A stretch of 64,000 nt of DNA. Origin: CADEED01 sp020442965. GTDB taxonomy: Bacteria; Pseudomonadota; Gammaproteobacteria; Steroidobacterales; Steroidobacteraceae. The translations under genes were made by a program, and so were the position numbers. The DNA lies in NCBI GenBank assembly GCA_041395525.1, contig JAWLAH010000001.1:186001-250000 (forward strand), written 5' to 3'. Below, piece after piece: positions 26,725-35,345 of this stretch (position 1 is its first letter; each line of letters opens with the position of its first letter). The notes below the pieces were generated by a model that saw nothing but the letters and a program-made list of their open reading frames with translations, had not been told where the DNA came from and did no database searches.

Positions 26725-27801
26725 GTGCAACATAAGCTTTCGAACTCGTTCCTGATCGCCGCTGGCCTCGCACTGTGCGCCGCGCTGACCGCCTGCGCTC
26801 CAAAAACGAAAACGATCGAGGTGGTCGTCGGCGGAACCGCCGCCAAAGGCACTGCAGGCGAAGCTTCGTGGCTCAAATTTCAACGCGATGCCGAGGCTGC
26901 CGGCAACGGCCAGATTACGATGCGAATGTTGATCCACGGCGAGCTCGGCTCGGAAGATCAGATCGTCTCGGGCCTGCGACGCGGTCGTGTGCAATTTGCC
27001 AATCTATCGGCGCTGATCGCTTCGACGATCGTGCCCGAAGTCGCTTTGATCTACACGCCCTACCTGTTCGATAGCGACGCCGAAGCAGATTACGTATTCG
27101 ACAACTTCCTTACCAGCGAATACCGCAAGCTCTTTGCCGAGCGTGGCCTCGAATTCATTGCCTGGTACGAACTCGGTGCACAACAGATCTGGAGCCGTGA
27201 CAAGCCAATCCTGACGCCGGACGATATGCGGGGCGTTCGATTCCGTATTGCCGCGAGCAAGAGCGCCGAGCTGTTAGGGCAAGCACTGCATGCCGATCTG
27301 ATCCCGCTCGGCTACGCTGACATCATTCCATCGCTGCAAACCGGGCTGATTGCGGCGGGCGAGAATGGCGTTACGCTTTATTCGCGCACCGGTATCGCGC
27401 CGGAGGCACCGCATCTCTCGATGACCAATCACAGTTTAGCCATGTCGGTGATCGTCGCGGACAAGCGCTGGTGGGACAAACAGCCAGAGAATGTCCGCAA
27501 GATCTTGCGCGACGAATTTCCCGCCGAACCCGAGATTCGCCGTGCGGTACGCGAAGAGATCCGCACCGATCTCGCGGCCGCGGACGAACTGGGCTTCAAG
27601 GTCTACAACCTGTCGGACGAGCAGCGTAAGCAGTGGTCGGACGCCACGCGCAGCACACACGCCGCGTTGATCCGCTCGATCGGCGGCCAGAGCCAGCGTA
27701 TCTATGATCTTGCGATAGCCGGCAAGGCCGCCTATGCGAGCGAAGTCAAACGTACTGCGGTTCAAACTCAGCCAGCGTCCGCGAGCGCGAATACAGAATG
27801 A
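26725..27801 (+). CDS. DctP-family TRAP-type solute-binding lipoprotein
   Basis: About 358 residues from a GTG at 26725 with GGGG seven bases upstream. The N-terminus is a lipoprotein signal with lipobox LTAC, so Cys24 is the acylation site. The mature protein has DctP features: LIHGELGSEDQIVSGLRRGRVQFA, the TPYLFDSDAEADYV stretch, and the DMRGVRFRIAASKSAELLGQALHADLIPLGYADIIPSLQTGLIAAGENG signature in which substrate carboxylates are usually bound. No TRAP permease (DctQ/DctM) gene is nearby, so it is an orphan receptor. Its 3' end overlaps the convergent membrane-protein gene by 56 bases. An upstream in-frame GTG at 26713 is possible. Confidence 0.85.
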   Translation: MQHKLSNSFLIAAGLALCAALTACAPKTKTIEVVVGGTAAKGTAGEASWLKFQRDAEAAGNGQITMRMLIHGELGSEDQIVSGLRRGRVQFANLSALIASTIVPEVALIYTPYLFDSDAEADYVFDNFLTSEYRKLFAERGLEFIAWYELGAQQIWSRDKPILTPDDMRGVRFRIAASKSAELLGQALHADLIPLGYADIIPSLQTGLIAAGENGVTLYSRTGIAPEAPHLSMTNHSLAMSVIVADKRWWDKQPENVRKILRDEFPAEPEIRRAVREEIRTDLAAADELGFKVYNLSDEQRKQWSDATRSTHAALIRSIGGQSQRIYDLAIAGKAAYASEVKRTAVQTQPASASANTE

Positions 27802-28423
27802 TGCCGACACCCAACGCCCACAGCGGAATCAGCAGGTAGGCAATCGCGTAAGCGCCGGTCGACCGAAACACCCAGAACGACGCTACACCGGCGACGTAGC
27901 TGAAGAACCCAAAGAGCCGCGGCAGTTTGTCGAACTCGCGTGCACACCAGGTGAACTGCACGATGAACCAGCCGAGCAGTATCAGGCCGGCGAGACTGGC
28001 TATCTGGCGCGGATAGGCGGCTGCCAGGACTATTGCAGTGGTGTTCCCCGGGTTGGCGCGGTCGTACGCCAGAGCGATATCGCGACCCTGCAGGTCCATG
28101 ACGCCAATCAACAAAAACGCGATACCGGCCAACGCACCGACCAAGGCCGTTAGTGTCGCTGCAACGGGGCGGCGCACCACAAACCATTCGCGCACGACGG
28201 CCGCCATGACGATCAACGCAATACCTGTGACAAAGTGGCCATAGCCGCTCCACGTCCAGGACTCCGCACGCAGGCCAACACGCAATCGATCGGCCGACAT
28301 ATAGTCCGCTACCGACCTGAACCCCATTTGCGGCTCGAAGTAGTAAGCGTTCAACAAATGGACGGCAAACGCCACGGCAATGAAGAGCGCCGCGACGCCG
28401 GCAACGCGAATGTTCTTGTCCAT
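27746..28423 (-). CDS. Hypothetical integral membrane protein (about six TM segments)
   Basis: About 226 residues. Hydrophobic segments are visible at VAGVAALFIAVAFAVHLL, HFVTGIALIVMAAVV, LTALVGALAGIAFLLIG, SLAGLILLGWFIVQF, LFGFFSYVAGVASFWVF and IAYLLIPLWALGVGIILY, separated by short charged loops. It loosely resembles DUF4386-type membrane proteins; I do not assign a function. The tandem ATGs at 28426/28423 follow GGGAG, and 28423 gives the better spacing. It converges with the DctP-like gene with a 56-base tail-to-tail overlap and lies 30 bases downstream of the methyltransferase gene stop. Confidence 0.75.
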   Translation of the reverse strand: MDKNIRVAGVAALFIAVAFAVHLLNAYYFEPQMGFRSVADYMSADRLRVGLRAESWTWSGYGHFVTGIALIVMAAVVREWFVVRRPVAATLTALVGALAGIAFLLIGVMDLQGRDIALAYDRANPGNTTAIVLAAAYPRQIASLAGLILLGWFIVQFTWCAREFDKLPRLFGFFSYVAGVASFWVFRSTGAYAIAYLLIPLWALGVGIILYSRSRTLAEFEPQYV

Positions 28424-28453
28424 CATCACTCCCACAGTGCTCCCAAGAGATAT

Positions 28454-29866
28454 CTAGTACTGATCCCGCTGCTCGCTTGCCTCGAAAGCGCGGCGCAGGA
28501 AACGTCGAACAGCCGCTTCCGCCTCATCGGCTGGCAACAGGCGCTGTTCGGCGATCAGCCGCGCCATGTCCCGAACCGAGCGCTCGCCGTTGACGAGTGC
28601 GAGCATAAACGCGTGCACGCGTGACGACACTGACTCAAATTCCAGCGCTGCCGTTCGCGGCACTGGCACCGAATCATTCGTCAACCACTGCGGCACGCGC
28701 CGCGCGGCAGGATAAGTCGCAGCCTCTCTCTTGATCGCCGACCAACTGACGACTGTTTCGAGCCGCCCGTGGCGGCTCGCGGGTGAGCGCATGTATGGAA
28801 TGGTCGCTTCACGCAAGTCCGGGGGCGCGAAGCCGCTCGCCGTCACGATCTGCAGCGTCTCATCGAGCGACAATCGCTCGGCAAACGGCGCACGATTGAA
28901 CGCCAGCGAACCCGTGTTGATCCAACGGCCACGTGGCTTGAGCCAGTGATTCACCCGTGCCGCGAACGGCGCGAGCGGCTCGCCGACCACATCGATCAAC
29001 CAGGGCGTCACAACCGTATCGAAAGAGCCGGGCGCGAACGGCGCGTCGAGCGCGTCCGCCGCCACGATATGATAACCACCGCGCGCGGCGCGCGGTGCAC
29101 TCAGGCGGCGCAGCACCGCGGAATCCAACAACCCGCGCGGCGCAACCGGGAACTCATACAGCTGGAGGTCGCGACCCGCGAACATTTCGCGCGCCACGAA
29201 CAGCAACAGCGGATTGTAATCGGTCAATACGGTGAGCGGCGGTGCATACCCCTCATGGATGTCGTACGCCAGCCTGCCTGCGCCAGCGCCCAGGATCAGC
29301 GTGCGGCCCAACTGTGCCTGCGACCCGAGTACTGCGCGTACTTCAGTGAACGTCGCGTCGTTTTCTTCGCCGCCCCATGCCCAATCGCGGTGCAGGTTGA
29401 CATAGTAGTTAGTCAGACCCTGCTCGATCGGCAAGCTAGTGCCGAGCCCGCGCTGCACACTGGCCAGGACGCCCGGCAGCACCAATGGGCGCAGCAGATT
29501 CTCGAGGAGCGCGACCTGCTTGCGGTTGGCCTCACTCAGGTGCTGTAACCTCTGGACCGTCCTGTCCGGCAGCGCGCTCTGGTCGGTCAGCCGGGCGAGT
29601 TCCCGATCGGCACGACTAGCGTCGTCGCCCAATTGTCGAGTCAGCAAAGCCAAGCGTGCGCGCCACTCGGCGATCGCGTCCTGCGGTTCACGCAGCAGCC
29701 ACGGAACATCACCAACAACGGGGTAACCTGCGCCACATACATCGCAAATCCAGCCGGCGGACACCAACTGGAGCTCTGCGCGGGAGCAGCGCGGACATGC
29801 CAGGACGGATGTTAGGGCATGATCGTCCGCCGAACGGGCGCCACGGCTTTCAGGTCTTGAATTCAC
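28454..29866 (-). CDS. SAM-dependent methyltransferase with N-terminal zinc ribbon
   Basis: 470 residues. A four-cysteine ribbon (LACPRCSR ... WICDVCGAGYPV, about 23-51) resembles Trm112-like modules. The methyltransferase core begins with RTLILGAGAGRLAYDIHEGY, followed by an acidic SAM-ribose position in VLTDYNPLLLFVAREM, reminiscent of the N2227/carnosine-methyltransferase type. VDVVGEPLAPFAARVNHWLKPRGRWINTG is the late substrate-side motif. A C-terminal domain of about 80 residues (VNGERSVRDMARLIAEQ) resembles a winged helix. Its ATG overlaps the stop of the cation-efflux gene by four bases. The substrate is unknown. Confidence 0.8.
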   Translation of the reverse strand: MNSRPESRGARSADDHALTSVLACPRCSRAELQLVSAGWICDVCGAGYPVVGDVPWLLREPQDAIAEWRARLALLTRQLGDDASRADRELARLTDQSALPDRTVQRLQHLSEANRKQVALLENLLRPLVLPGVLASVQRGLGTSLPIEQGLTNYYVNLHRDWAWGGEENDATFTEVRAVLGSQAQLGRTLILGAGAGRLAYDIHEGYAPPLTVLTDYNPLLLFVAREMFAGRDLQLYEFPVAPRGLLDSAVLRRLSAPRAARGGYHIVAADALDAPFAPGSFDTVVTPWLIDVVGEPLAPFAARVNHWLKPRGRWINTGSLAFNRAPFAERLSLDETLQIVTASGFAPPDLREATIPYMRSPASRHGRLETVVSWSAIKREAATYPAARRVPQWLTNDSVPVPRTAALEFESVSSRVHAFMLALVNGERSVRDMARLIAEQRLLPADEAEAAVRRFLRRAFEASEQRDQY

Positions 29867-30822
29867 GCTGCGTGTTCAGGCGCTTCGCAACGCTGCACTT
29901 CGATCACCGGATGCACGATACCGAGCCGCTCCTCGAGGGGTGCGCGGTAGTCGCTGGGCTGTTGCTCACCATGCACGATCACCGACGCAATCACCGTATG
30001 AATACCCGGCCCGACAGCCCAGACGTGCAAATCGGCAACACGCGTATCGGCGTCCGCCTCGAGCGTCTCCTTGACCGCGGCACGCAAGTTCGCGGACGCC
30101 TCCTGATCCAGCAACACGCGCGCAGTCGCTCGCAGCAAACTCACTGCCCACACTGCGATAACGACCGCAGCGACGATGGCGACGACCGAATCGAGCCACG
30201 ACCAGCCGAGGTAGCGACCGGCCAGCAGCGCGACAATTGCACCGACCGATGTCATGGCATCGGCCAGCACATGCAGCACGGCGCCGCGGAGATTGGAATC
30301 AGCATGCGTGTGATCGTCGCCCGGCTCGTGAACGTGCGGCTCGTCGGGGTCGTGCGATTCGTGCGCCGCACCACGCAAGATCCAGAACGACGCCACATTG
30401 GCGAGCAAACCGACGAAGGCCACAGCAATAGCCTCGGTGTAGTGAATCGACTGGGGCGCGAGCAAGCGCGGTACCGCCTCGAACAGGATCATCACTGCCC
30501 CGACGGCCAACAGGATGGCGCTGCCGAATCCCGCGAGCTCCTGAACCTTGCCGGTGCCGAAGCTGAAACGCCGATCGCTGGCGTGGCGACGTGTCAAGAC
30601 GTAAGCCAACCAAGCGACACCCAACGCAATAGTGTGCGTTCCCATGTGAACGCCGTCGGCCAACAATGCCATCGAGCCAGACCACAGCCCAACGATCACC
30701 TCGCCAATCATCACGGTAATCGTCAACCAGACAGCGATGAGCATGCGCCGCTCTTTGGGCGTGCGCGCGCCTTGGCCAAACCGATGGTCGTGGCGCGCTG
30801 GATTGCGGCAGTCGACAGTCAC
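29863..30822 (-). CDS. Cation diffusion facilitator (DmeF/CzcD-like) metal exporter
   Basis: About 319 residues if started at the GTG at 30822; open frame and in-frame ATGs extend to 30960 and 31083 but those extensions look non-homologous and run toward the divergent gene. The N-terminal HDHRFGQG...PKERR stretch and the paired SMALLADGVHMGTHTIALG and LHVLADAMTSVGAIVALLAG motifs carry the HxxxD metal sites of CDF transporters. A His/Asp-rich loop (HESHDPDEPHVHEPGDDHTH) lies between TM4 and TM5, and the C-terminal domain (LHVWAVGPGIHTVIASVIVHGE) is complete. It exports divalent metals such as Co, Ni or Zn from the cytoplasm and is coupled to the downstream methyltransferase. Confidence 0.85.
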   Translation of the reverse strand: MTVDCRNPARHDHRFGQGARTPKERRMLIAVWLTITVMIGEVIVGLWSGSMALLADGVHMGTHTIALGVAWLAYVLTRRHASDRRFSFGTGKVQELAGFGSAILLAVGAVMILFEAVPRLLAPQSIHYTEAIAVAFVGLLANVASFWILRGAAHESHDPDEPHVHEPGDDHTHADSNLRGAVLHVLADAMTSVGAIVALLAGRYLGWSWLDSVVAIVAAVVIAVWAVSLLRATARVLLDQEASANLRAAVKETLEADADTRVADLHVWAVGPGIHTVIASVIVHGEQQPSDYRAPLEERLGIVHPVIEVQRCEAPEHAA

Positions 30823-30988
30823 CCGCCGATCATACTGACTCGCCGCGCAGGCGTCCTGATTCGCCGTGTACGCGTCGGCAAGCGCGCCGGTTGATCGCGC
30901 CGGGCGACTCTGCGATTCTGCGCGTCGCGACCGGGCAAGCTCGGCGCGGCCGAGACTCATTCTCAAGTCACCGATCAAAGGGGAATTT

Positions 30989-31891
30989 ATGCGCAGATCA
31001 ATTGGGCTCGTGATGCTGACGGCGATCGCAACGCCACTCGCCGCTGCCGGGCTGCTGGCACCAGACGCCGTGCGAACCGGCAACGATGCCTACGTCTGGA
31101 GCGCCAAAATGACTTGCGGTACGACCGAGAAAGGCGTTCCGCACTATGCCATGTGGGAAGGCAGGCTCTACAGCCGCGTGCCCGGCGAGAAAGACCGGCA
31201 TCTCTTCAACGTGGTTGGTATCAACACTCGGCAGTGCGATCAGGCCACTGATCCGCAGCGCGGCAATGGCTTTCGCAGCGTCTCGCGCGAGATCATGGTT
31301 TACCTCGATCCCGAGACGAACCAAGTCATCGATCGGTGGAAGAATCCCTGGACCGGCGAGATGGTCGACGTGGTGCACGTTGCTAACGATCCGGTCAACA
31401 TGCGCCGCATGTCGTATGCGATCGACGAGAACGGCACGCCGGCGAAAGTGACGCTCAGACAGTACGGTGACACGTTGGTATCGTCGTCCGAAGTCCCGCT
31501 CTTCTACACCAATCCGCTCACTGGCGACTACCAAGACTACGTCGGTGGAAAGTACCACGCTATGGAGATATTCAACACGTTCTACAAGGCGGCGGATTTC
31601 ATCAATGCCAAGCAACCTCGAACGAGCGAATCGCGCATCAGCTGGCAGCGCGTGTCAGAATTCCTCCCGTGGATGAAAATGGGCGGCCGCCCAGGCACCA
31701 TGATCTTCAACGCCACTGGATTCTCCACATTCGACAAACAAAAGATCTCGCCGAAACTCATGGACGTGCTGAATACGCGCTATCAGAAATATCTGACGCC
31801 ACCGCCCATGGACGACGCGCGTCCCAATGAAACGACCTGGACGGTCGTCAAGAAATGGCTGGATGAGAAGCGCGCTGCCGAGAAAAAGTAA
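30989..31891 (+). CDS. DUF1838 family exported protein
   Basis: About 300 residues. The ATG at 30989 follows GGGGAA and opens a signal peptide (MRRSIGLVMLTAIATPLAAAGLL). The body includes FNVVGINTRQC, RSVSREIMVYLDPETNQVIDRWKNPW, VDVVHVANDPVN, and a late WMKMGGRPGTMIFNATG element, which I recognise as the DUF1838 family of unknown function. It is divergent from the efflux gene and followed, about 105 bases later, by another small secreted protein gene in the same direction. Confidence 0.75.
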   Translation: MRRSIGLVMLTAIATPLAAAGLLAPDAVRTGNDAYVWSAKMTCGTTEKGVPHYAMWEGRLYSRVPGEKDRHLFNVVGINTRQCDQATDPQRGNGFRSVSREIMVYLDPETNQVIDRWKNPWTGEMVDVVHVANDPVNMRRMSYAIDENGTPAKVTLRQYGDTLVSSSEVPLFYTNPLTGDYQDYVGGKYHAMEIFNTFYKAADFINAKQPRTSESRISWQRVSEFLPWMKMGGRPGTMIFNATGFSTFDKQKISPKLMDVLNTRYQKYLTPPPMDDARPNETTWTVVKKWLDEKRAAEKK

Positions 31892-31997
31892 AATCGCATG
31901 CGCAAACGTGGCGTTCGCACGCTCCAAAACGTGCGGACGCCACGATTTTGCGACTCGTGCCGCAGACGACCGGACGGCGCGGGCCGACACTGCAGTG

Positions 31998-32513
31998 ATG
32001 ATGGTCAGATTCGCAGCCCTTGCCTGGTTCACATTCACGTGCGCAGCTTTCGGTGCGACCGCGAGTGCCAACGGCGCGGCCTCCCGGCCTGGCCAACTGA
32101 CCGTCTCCGTACTGTGGGACGACGCCATGACCAATCAGCAGGCCGGCGTCTGGATGGGCTACCTATTCGCTCGGGTGCAATACGTGTCGGATCACGCACC
32201 CGAATATCCCAACGTACCGGGCATCGTACAGGCGCGCTTCGCTGAAGAGGTGCACGCGCGCAGCGAAGCCGTCGAAATCTACCGCGACTTGCGCGCGCGC
32301 AAGCCCAACATGGCCAACGACTACTTCGATGAACTCGAACGTGTGTACGCCGCCGGCTTCATGTCCGAATATGTCTGGCGTTACCTGAAGCGCGCGGAGT
32401 GGACGCAACCCGCCACCAAACTACGCGAGAGCGAGTTCGAGCGCTGGGCCCAGGAACAGATCCCTAACCACCATGCGGTGACCCGCGGCAGGATCGTGCT
32501 GGCAGCGAAGTAA
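31998..32513 (+). CDS. Hypothetical small secreted protein
   Basis: About 171 residues starting at one of the tandem ATGs at 31998/32001. A likely signal peptide (MMVRFAALAWFTFTCAAFGATASA) precedes a mainly helical, charged domain: QQAGVWMGYLFARVQYVSDHAPEYP, HARSEAVEIYRDLRARKP, YFDELERVYAAGFMSEYVWRYLKR. I recognise no family. It follows the DUF1838 gene and may be cotranscribed, which could link them in one envelope function. The open frame continues upstream to 31827 inside the DUF1838 gene, but that part is out-of-frame overlap and unlikely to be translated. Confidence 0.65.
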   Translation: MMVRFAALAWFTFTCAAFGATASANGAASRPGQLTVSVLWDDAMTNQQAGVWMGYLFARVQYVSDHAPEYPNVPGIVQARFAEEVHARSEAVEIYRDLRARKPNMANDYFDELERVYAAGFMSEYVWRYLKRAEWTQPATKLRESEFERWAQEQIPNHHAVTRGRIVLAAK

Positions 32514-32542
32514 GCTGCGCCGCGAACTGACACGCGGCACGC

Positions 32543-33721
32543 TCAGCTCTGCTCGACCACCGCGTCTGCGATGAGCTGGTCGATGTCGCCGGTGGATACG
32601 CCAAGTCGCCGCAGAATCTCCACCGTGTGCTCGCCCGAGGACGCCAGAACGGTACCCCGCGCCACGCGCTTGCCATTCATCTCGATCGGCAAAGTCGGTA
32701 GCTTCACTGTGCGACCATCGGACAGCGTCACGTCCGCCAACCCGCCGCTCGCGAGCAAATGCGGGTCATCGAACATGTCCTCTGGCCGGCCGATTGGTGC
32801 AAAAGGAATGCCCGTGTGCTCGAGCTTGGTGATCAATTCGTCGCGCGTGTACCGCCGCAACAGCTCGCGTACCTGCGGCATCAACTTGTCGCGCGCGAGT
32901 ACGCGTTGGTTGTTAGCCTTGAAATCGGGGTCGGCCGCCAATTCCTTGAGCTCGAAAGTGGCACAGAATTTCTGCCACAGGGAGTCAGACACGACACCGA
33001 CAAACACCTGCTGTTCGTCCTTGGTGTCGAACACGTCATAGATCGCCCAGGCTGAAATCCTGGCTGGCATGGGCGCCGCTGGCTTGCCCGTAACCGCCAT
33101 TTGCGCCATGTGCTGACCGATCATGTAGATCGTGGTCTCGAACAAGGAACTCGACACTTTCTGCCCGAGTCCGGTGGCGTGCCGCTGCTGCAACGCCGCG
33201 AGAATCGCGATGACCCCAAACATGCCACCCGAGATATCGATCACGGACGAGCCTGCCCGCAAGGGCTTTCCCGGCGGGCCCGTCATATACGCAAGGCCGC
33301 CCATCATTTGCGCCACCTCATCGAGCGCGGTGCGATGCTCGTAGGGCCCCGAGAGAAAGCCCTTCTCAGAGCAGTAGATCAGCCGAGTGTTGGTCTTGGA
33401 TAGCTCCTCGTACGAGAGCCCCAAACGATCGAGCGCACCCTGGCGGAAGTTCTCGATCAGCACATCGCTCTTGGCCACGAGCCGCTTGGCGACGTCAAGG
33501 CCTCGCGGATCCTTGAGATTGAGCACGATACTTTTCTTGTTGCGGTTGTAAGTCGGAAAATAGCCAGCACCCGATCCTAACAACCGTCGCGTGGCATCGC
33601 CGCCGATCGGCTCCACCTTTATTACGTCGGCACCGAGCTCGACCAGAATGGCGCCCACCGCGGGACCCATGACCATGTGAGTGAACTCGACGACCTTGAT
33701 TCCTGCGAGCGGCAATGCCAT
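32543..33721 (-). CDS. Family III CoA-transferase (CaiB/BaiF type)
   Basis: 392 residues, typical length. The N-terminus LAGIKVVEFTHMVMGPAVGAILVELGADVIKVEP is the family hallmark; LGSGAGYFPTYNRNKKSIVLNLKDPRG and the VIDISGGMFGVIAIL region containing the catalytic aspartate follow. It moves CoA between carboxylic acids such as formate, oxalate, succinate or dicarboxylates. It is last in a leftward cluster with an HMG-CoA-lyase-like enzyme and a LeuCD-type dehydratase, 37 bases after the lyase stop. The context suggests it activates a branched hydroxy-dicarboxylate before cleavage by the lyase. Confidence 0.88.
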   Translation of the reverse strand: MALPLAGIKVVEFTHMVMGPAVGAILVELGADVIKVEPIGGDATRRLLGSGAGYFPTYNRNKKSIVLNLKDPRGLDVAKRLVAKSDVLIENFRQGALDRLGLSYEELSKTNTRLIYCSEKGFLSGPYEHRTALDEVAQMMGGLAYMTGPPGKPLRAGSSVIDISGGMFGVIAILAALQQRHATGLGQKVSSSLFETTIYMIGQHMAQMAVTGKPAAPMPARISAWAIYDVFDTKDEQQVFVGVVSDSLWQKFCATFELKELAADPDFKANNQRVLARDKLMPQVRELLRRYTRDELITKLEHTGIPFAPIGRPEDMFDDPHLLASGGLADVTLSDGRTVKLPTLPIEMNGKRVARGTVLASSGEHTVEILRRLGVSTGDIDQLIADAVVEQS

Positions 33722-33758
33722 GAAGATTCCCCGAAATTACTGAAGGGTATATTGTTAG

Positions 33759-34706
33759 TCAGACGGCGGCCATCGAACGTGTTGCCGGCACGAAACCGAG
33801 CGGCAGTCCCGCATCGGGCGTGAAACCGTACAGTTCCTCGCCGGGCAGCGCATCACTCAGGATCTTGCGCACCGCCAGCAGCTTCGGAAGATCTATTCCG
33901 GTGGCGAGGCCCATGGCCTCGAGCATGAATGCCAGATCCTCGGTCACGATGTTGCCGGACGCGCCCGGCGCAAACGGGCATCCACCCAAACCGGCCATCG
34001 AACTATCGAACGTGGTGATACCGACCTCGAGCCCCGCGACGACATTGGCAAGCCCGAGACCCCGCGTGTTGTGCAAATGCAAGCCGGAAAGATTGTGATC
34101 CCCCACCGCGCGCCTGACGCGACGCACGAGATCCTTGACTTGCGCGGGGTTTGCGTAGCCGGTCGTATCCGACAGGCCCACTTCATCACAGCCGGCCTCC
34201 ATGAGTTGCTCCGCCAACCGGACCACCTTGTCCGCGGGCACTATCCCCTCCAGCGTGCAACCAAATGCAGTGGATAGCCCGCCTTCGAATTTGGGTCGCT
34301 GCGCCTGCGGCTGCGCGCGAATCAAGGCAACAATATTGCGCGTTTCGTCGAGCATCTGTGCGTGCGTTCTACGCACGTTCTTGAGACTGTGTGTTTCGGA
34401 GCACGACAACGGAATGGTGATCTTGTGTGCACCGGACTTCACTGCGGCTTCACCGCCCTTCAGATTCGGCACTAACACCGCAACCGTGAGCCCCGCAATC
34501 GAGCGAGCATGAGCCACGACGTCGGCGGTGTCCGCGAGCTGTGGCAGGATGTGCGCGGGCACGAAGCTACCGACCTCGATCTCACGTACCCCGGCCGCGG
34601 CCAATGCGCTGATCCAGGCCTTCTTGGCCGGCAGTGGCATCACCGACTTGATACTCTGCAGGCCATCGCGTGGACCAACTTCGCTGATCAAAATTTCCTT
34701 GCTCAT
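33759..34706 (-). CDS. Hydroxymethylglutaryl-CoA lyase family protein
   Basis: 315 residues; DRE-TIM metallolyase that cleaves 3-hydroxy-3-methylglutaryl-CoA or a related citramalyl-type CoA ester. Metal and catalytic residues are in place: ISEVGPRDGLQ near the N-terminus, VGLSDTTGYANP, the HxH metal site in SGLHLHNTRGLGLANV, and the mobile-loop cysteine in GLGGCPFAPGASGNIVTED. Its start overlaps the stop of the LeuD-like gene by four bases (34703-34706). The sequence fits an HMG-CoA lyase, but the partner genes make another 3-hydroxy-3-methylacyl-CoA substrate equally reasonable. Confidence 0.87.
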   Translation of the reverse strand: MSKEILISEVGPRDGLQSIKSVMPLPAKKAWISALAAAGVREIEVGSFVPAHILPQLADTADVVAHARSIAGLTVAVLVPNLKGGEAAVKSGAHKITIPLSCSETHSLKNVRRTHAQMLDETRNIVALIRAQPQAQRPKFEGGLSTAFGCTLEGIVPADKVVRLAEQLMEAGCDEVGLSDTTGYANPAQVKDLVRRVRRAVGDHNLSGLHLHNTRGLGLANVVAGLEVGITTFDSSMAGLGGCPFAPGASGNIVTEDLAFMLEAMGLATGIDLPKLLAVRKILSDALPGEELYGFTPDAGLPLGFVPATRSMAAV

Positions 34707-35332
34707 GGCCCACCTATGTCATAGATCCAGGGTCGCGCGAACTTGTCAGCCTGGTGGAAAGCCCTGATCGCGGCGGCATGCTTCTGCGTCAGGTCGATCG
34801 CATCAAGGCCCTCGAGCAGCATCTCCTTCGGCTCGCTTGCGAGATCGAAGTGATACGTCTGATCGTTTGCCCGAACCACCTGAGCGGGCAAATCGAAGCT
34901 GACTCGGTTCTGCTGTGGGTCATCAGCGACCCAGGCGGCGATCGCAGCGATATCTACGGCCGGCAGCTTCACTGGCAGAACGCCATTGCGGACGCAATTA
35001 CTATGGAAGATCGGCGCAAAGCTCGGCGCAATGATGGCGCGGATACCGTACTCGGCCAACGCCCACACGGCATGCTCTCGACTGGAGCCGCAGCCGAAAT
35101 TATCGCCGCCCAGCAACGCCTGCGTACCCGCATAGGCGGCCTGGTTCAACACGAATTCGGGGTTGGGTTCGCGACCACCGATATGTGTGTAGCGCCAACC
35201 GGCAAACAACCCGTCCGCCAACCCAGTCTTGGAAACGGTCTTCATCTCTCGCGATGGAATGATCGCATCGGTATCGATGTTTGCACGGATCAAGGGCGCT
35301 GTGACTGCGGTCAATCGATTGAAAGCTTGCAT
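34703..35332 (-). CDS. leuD: 3-isopropylmalate dehydratase small subunit-like (LeuD)
   Basis: About 209 residues. The start is the ATG at 35332 (MQAFNRLTAVTAPLIRANIDTDAIIP); the open frame continues upstream only inside the large-subunit gene. NIDTDAIIPSREM and GGDNFGCGSSREHAVWAL are the swivel-domain signatures of aconitase-family small subunits. It pairs with the large subunit encoded 13 bases upstream. No leuA or leuB gene is in the window, and the downstream CoA-transferase and HMG-CoA-lyase genes suggest a catabolic paralogue rather than the leucine pathway enzyme, although only the context says so. Confidence 0.87.
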   Translation of the reverse strand: MQAFNRLTAVTAPLIRANIDTDAIIPSREMKTVSKTGLADGLFAGWRYTHIGGREPNPEFVLNQAAYAGTQALLGGDNFGCGSSREHAVWALAEYGIRAIIAPSFAPIFHSNCVRNGVLPVKLPAVDIAAIAAWVADDPQQNRVSFDLPAQVVRANDQTYHFDLASEPKEMLLEGLDAIDLTQKHAAAIRAFHQADKFARPWIYDIGGP

Positions 35333-35345
35333 CGTACGTATGACC

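Noticed and set aside
31827..31997. N-terminal extension of the small secreted protein upstream of 31998
   Set aside because: It overlaps the end of the DUF1838 gene out of frame, and the signal peptide begins at the tandem ATGs at 31998/32001.
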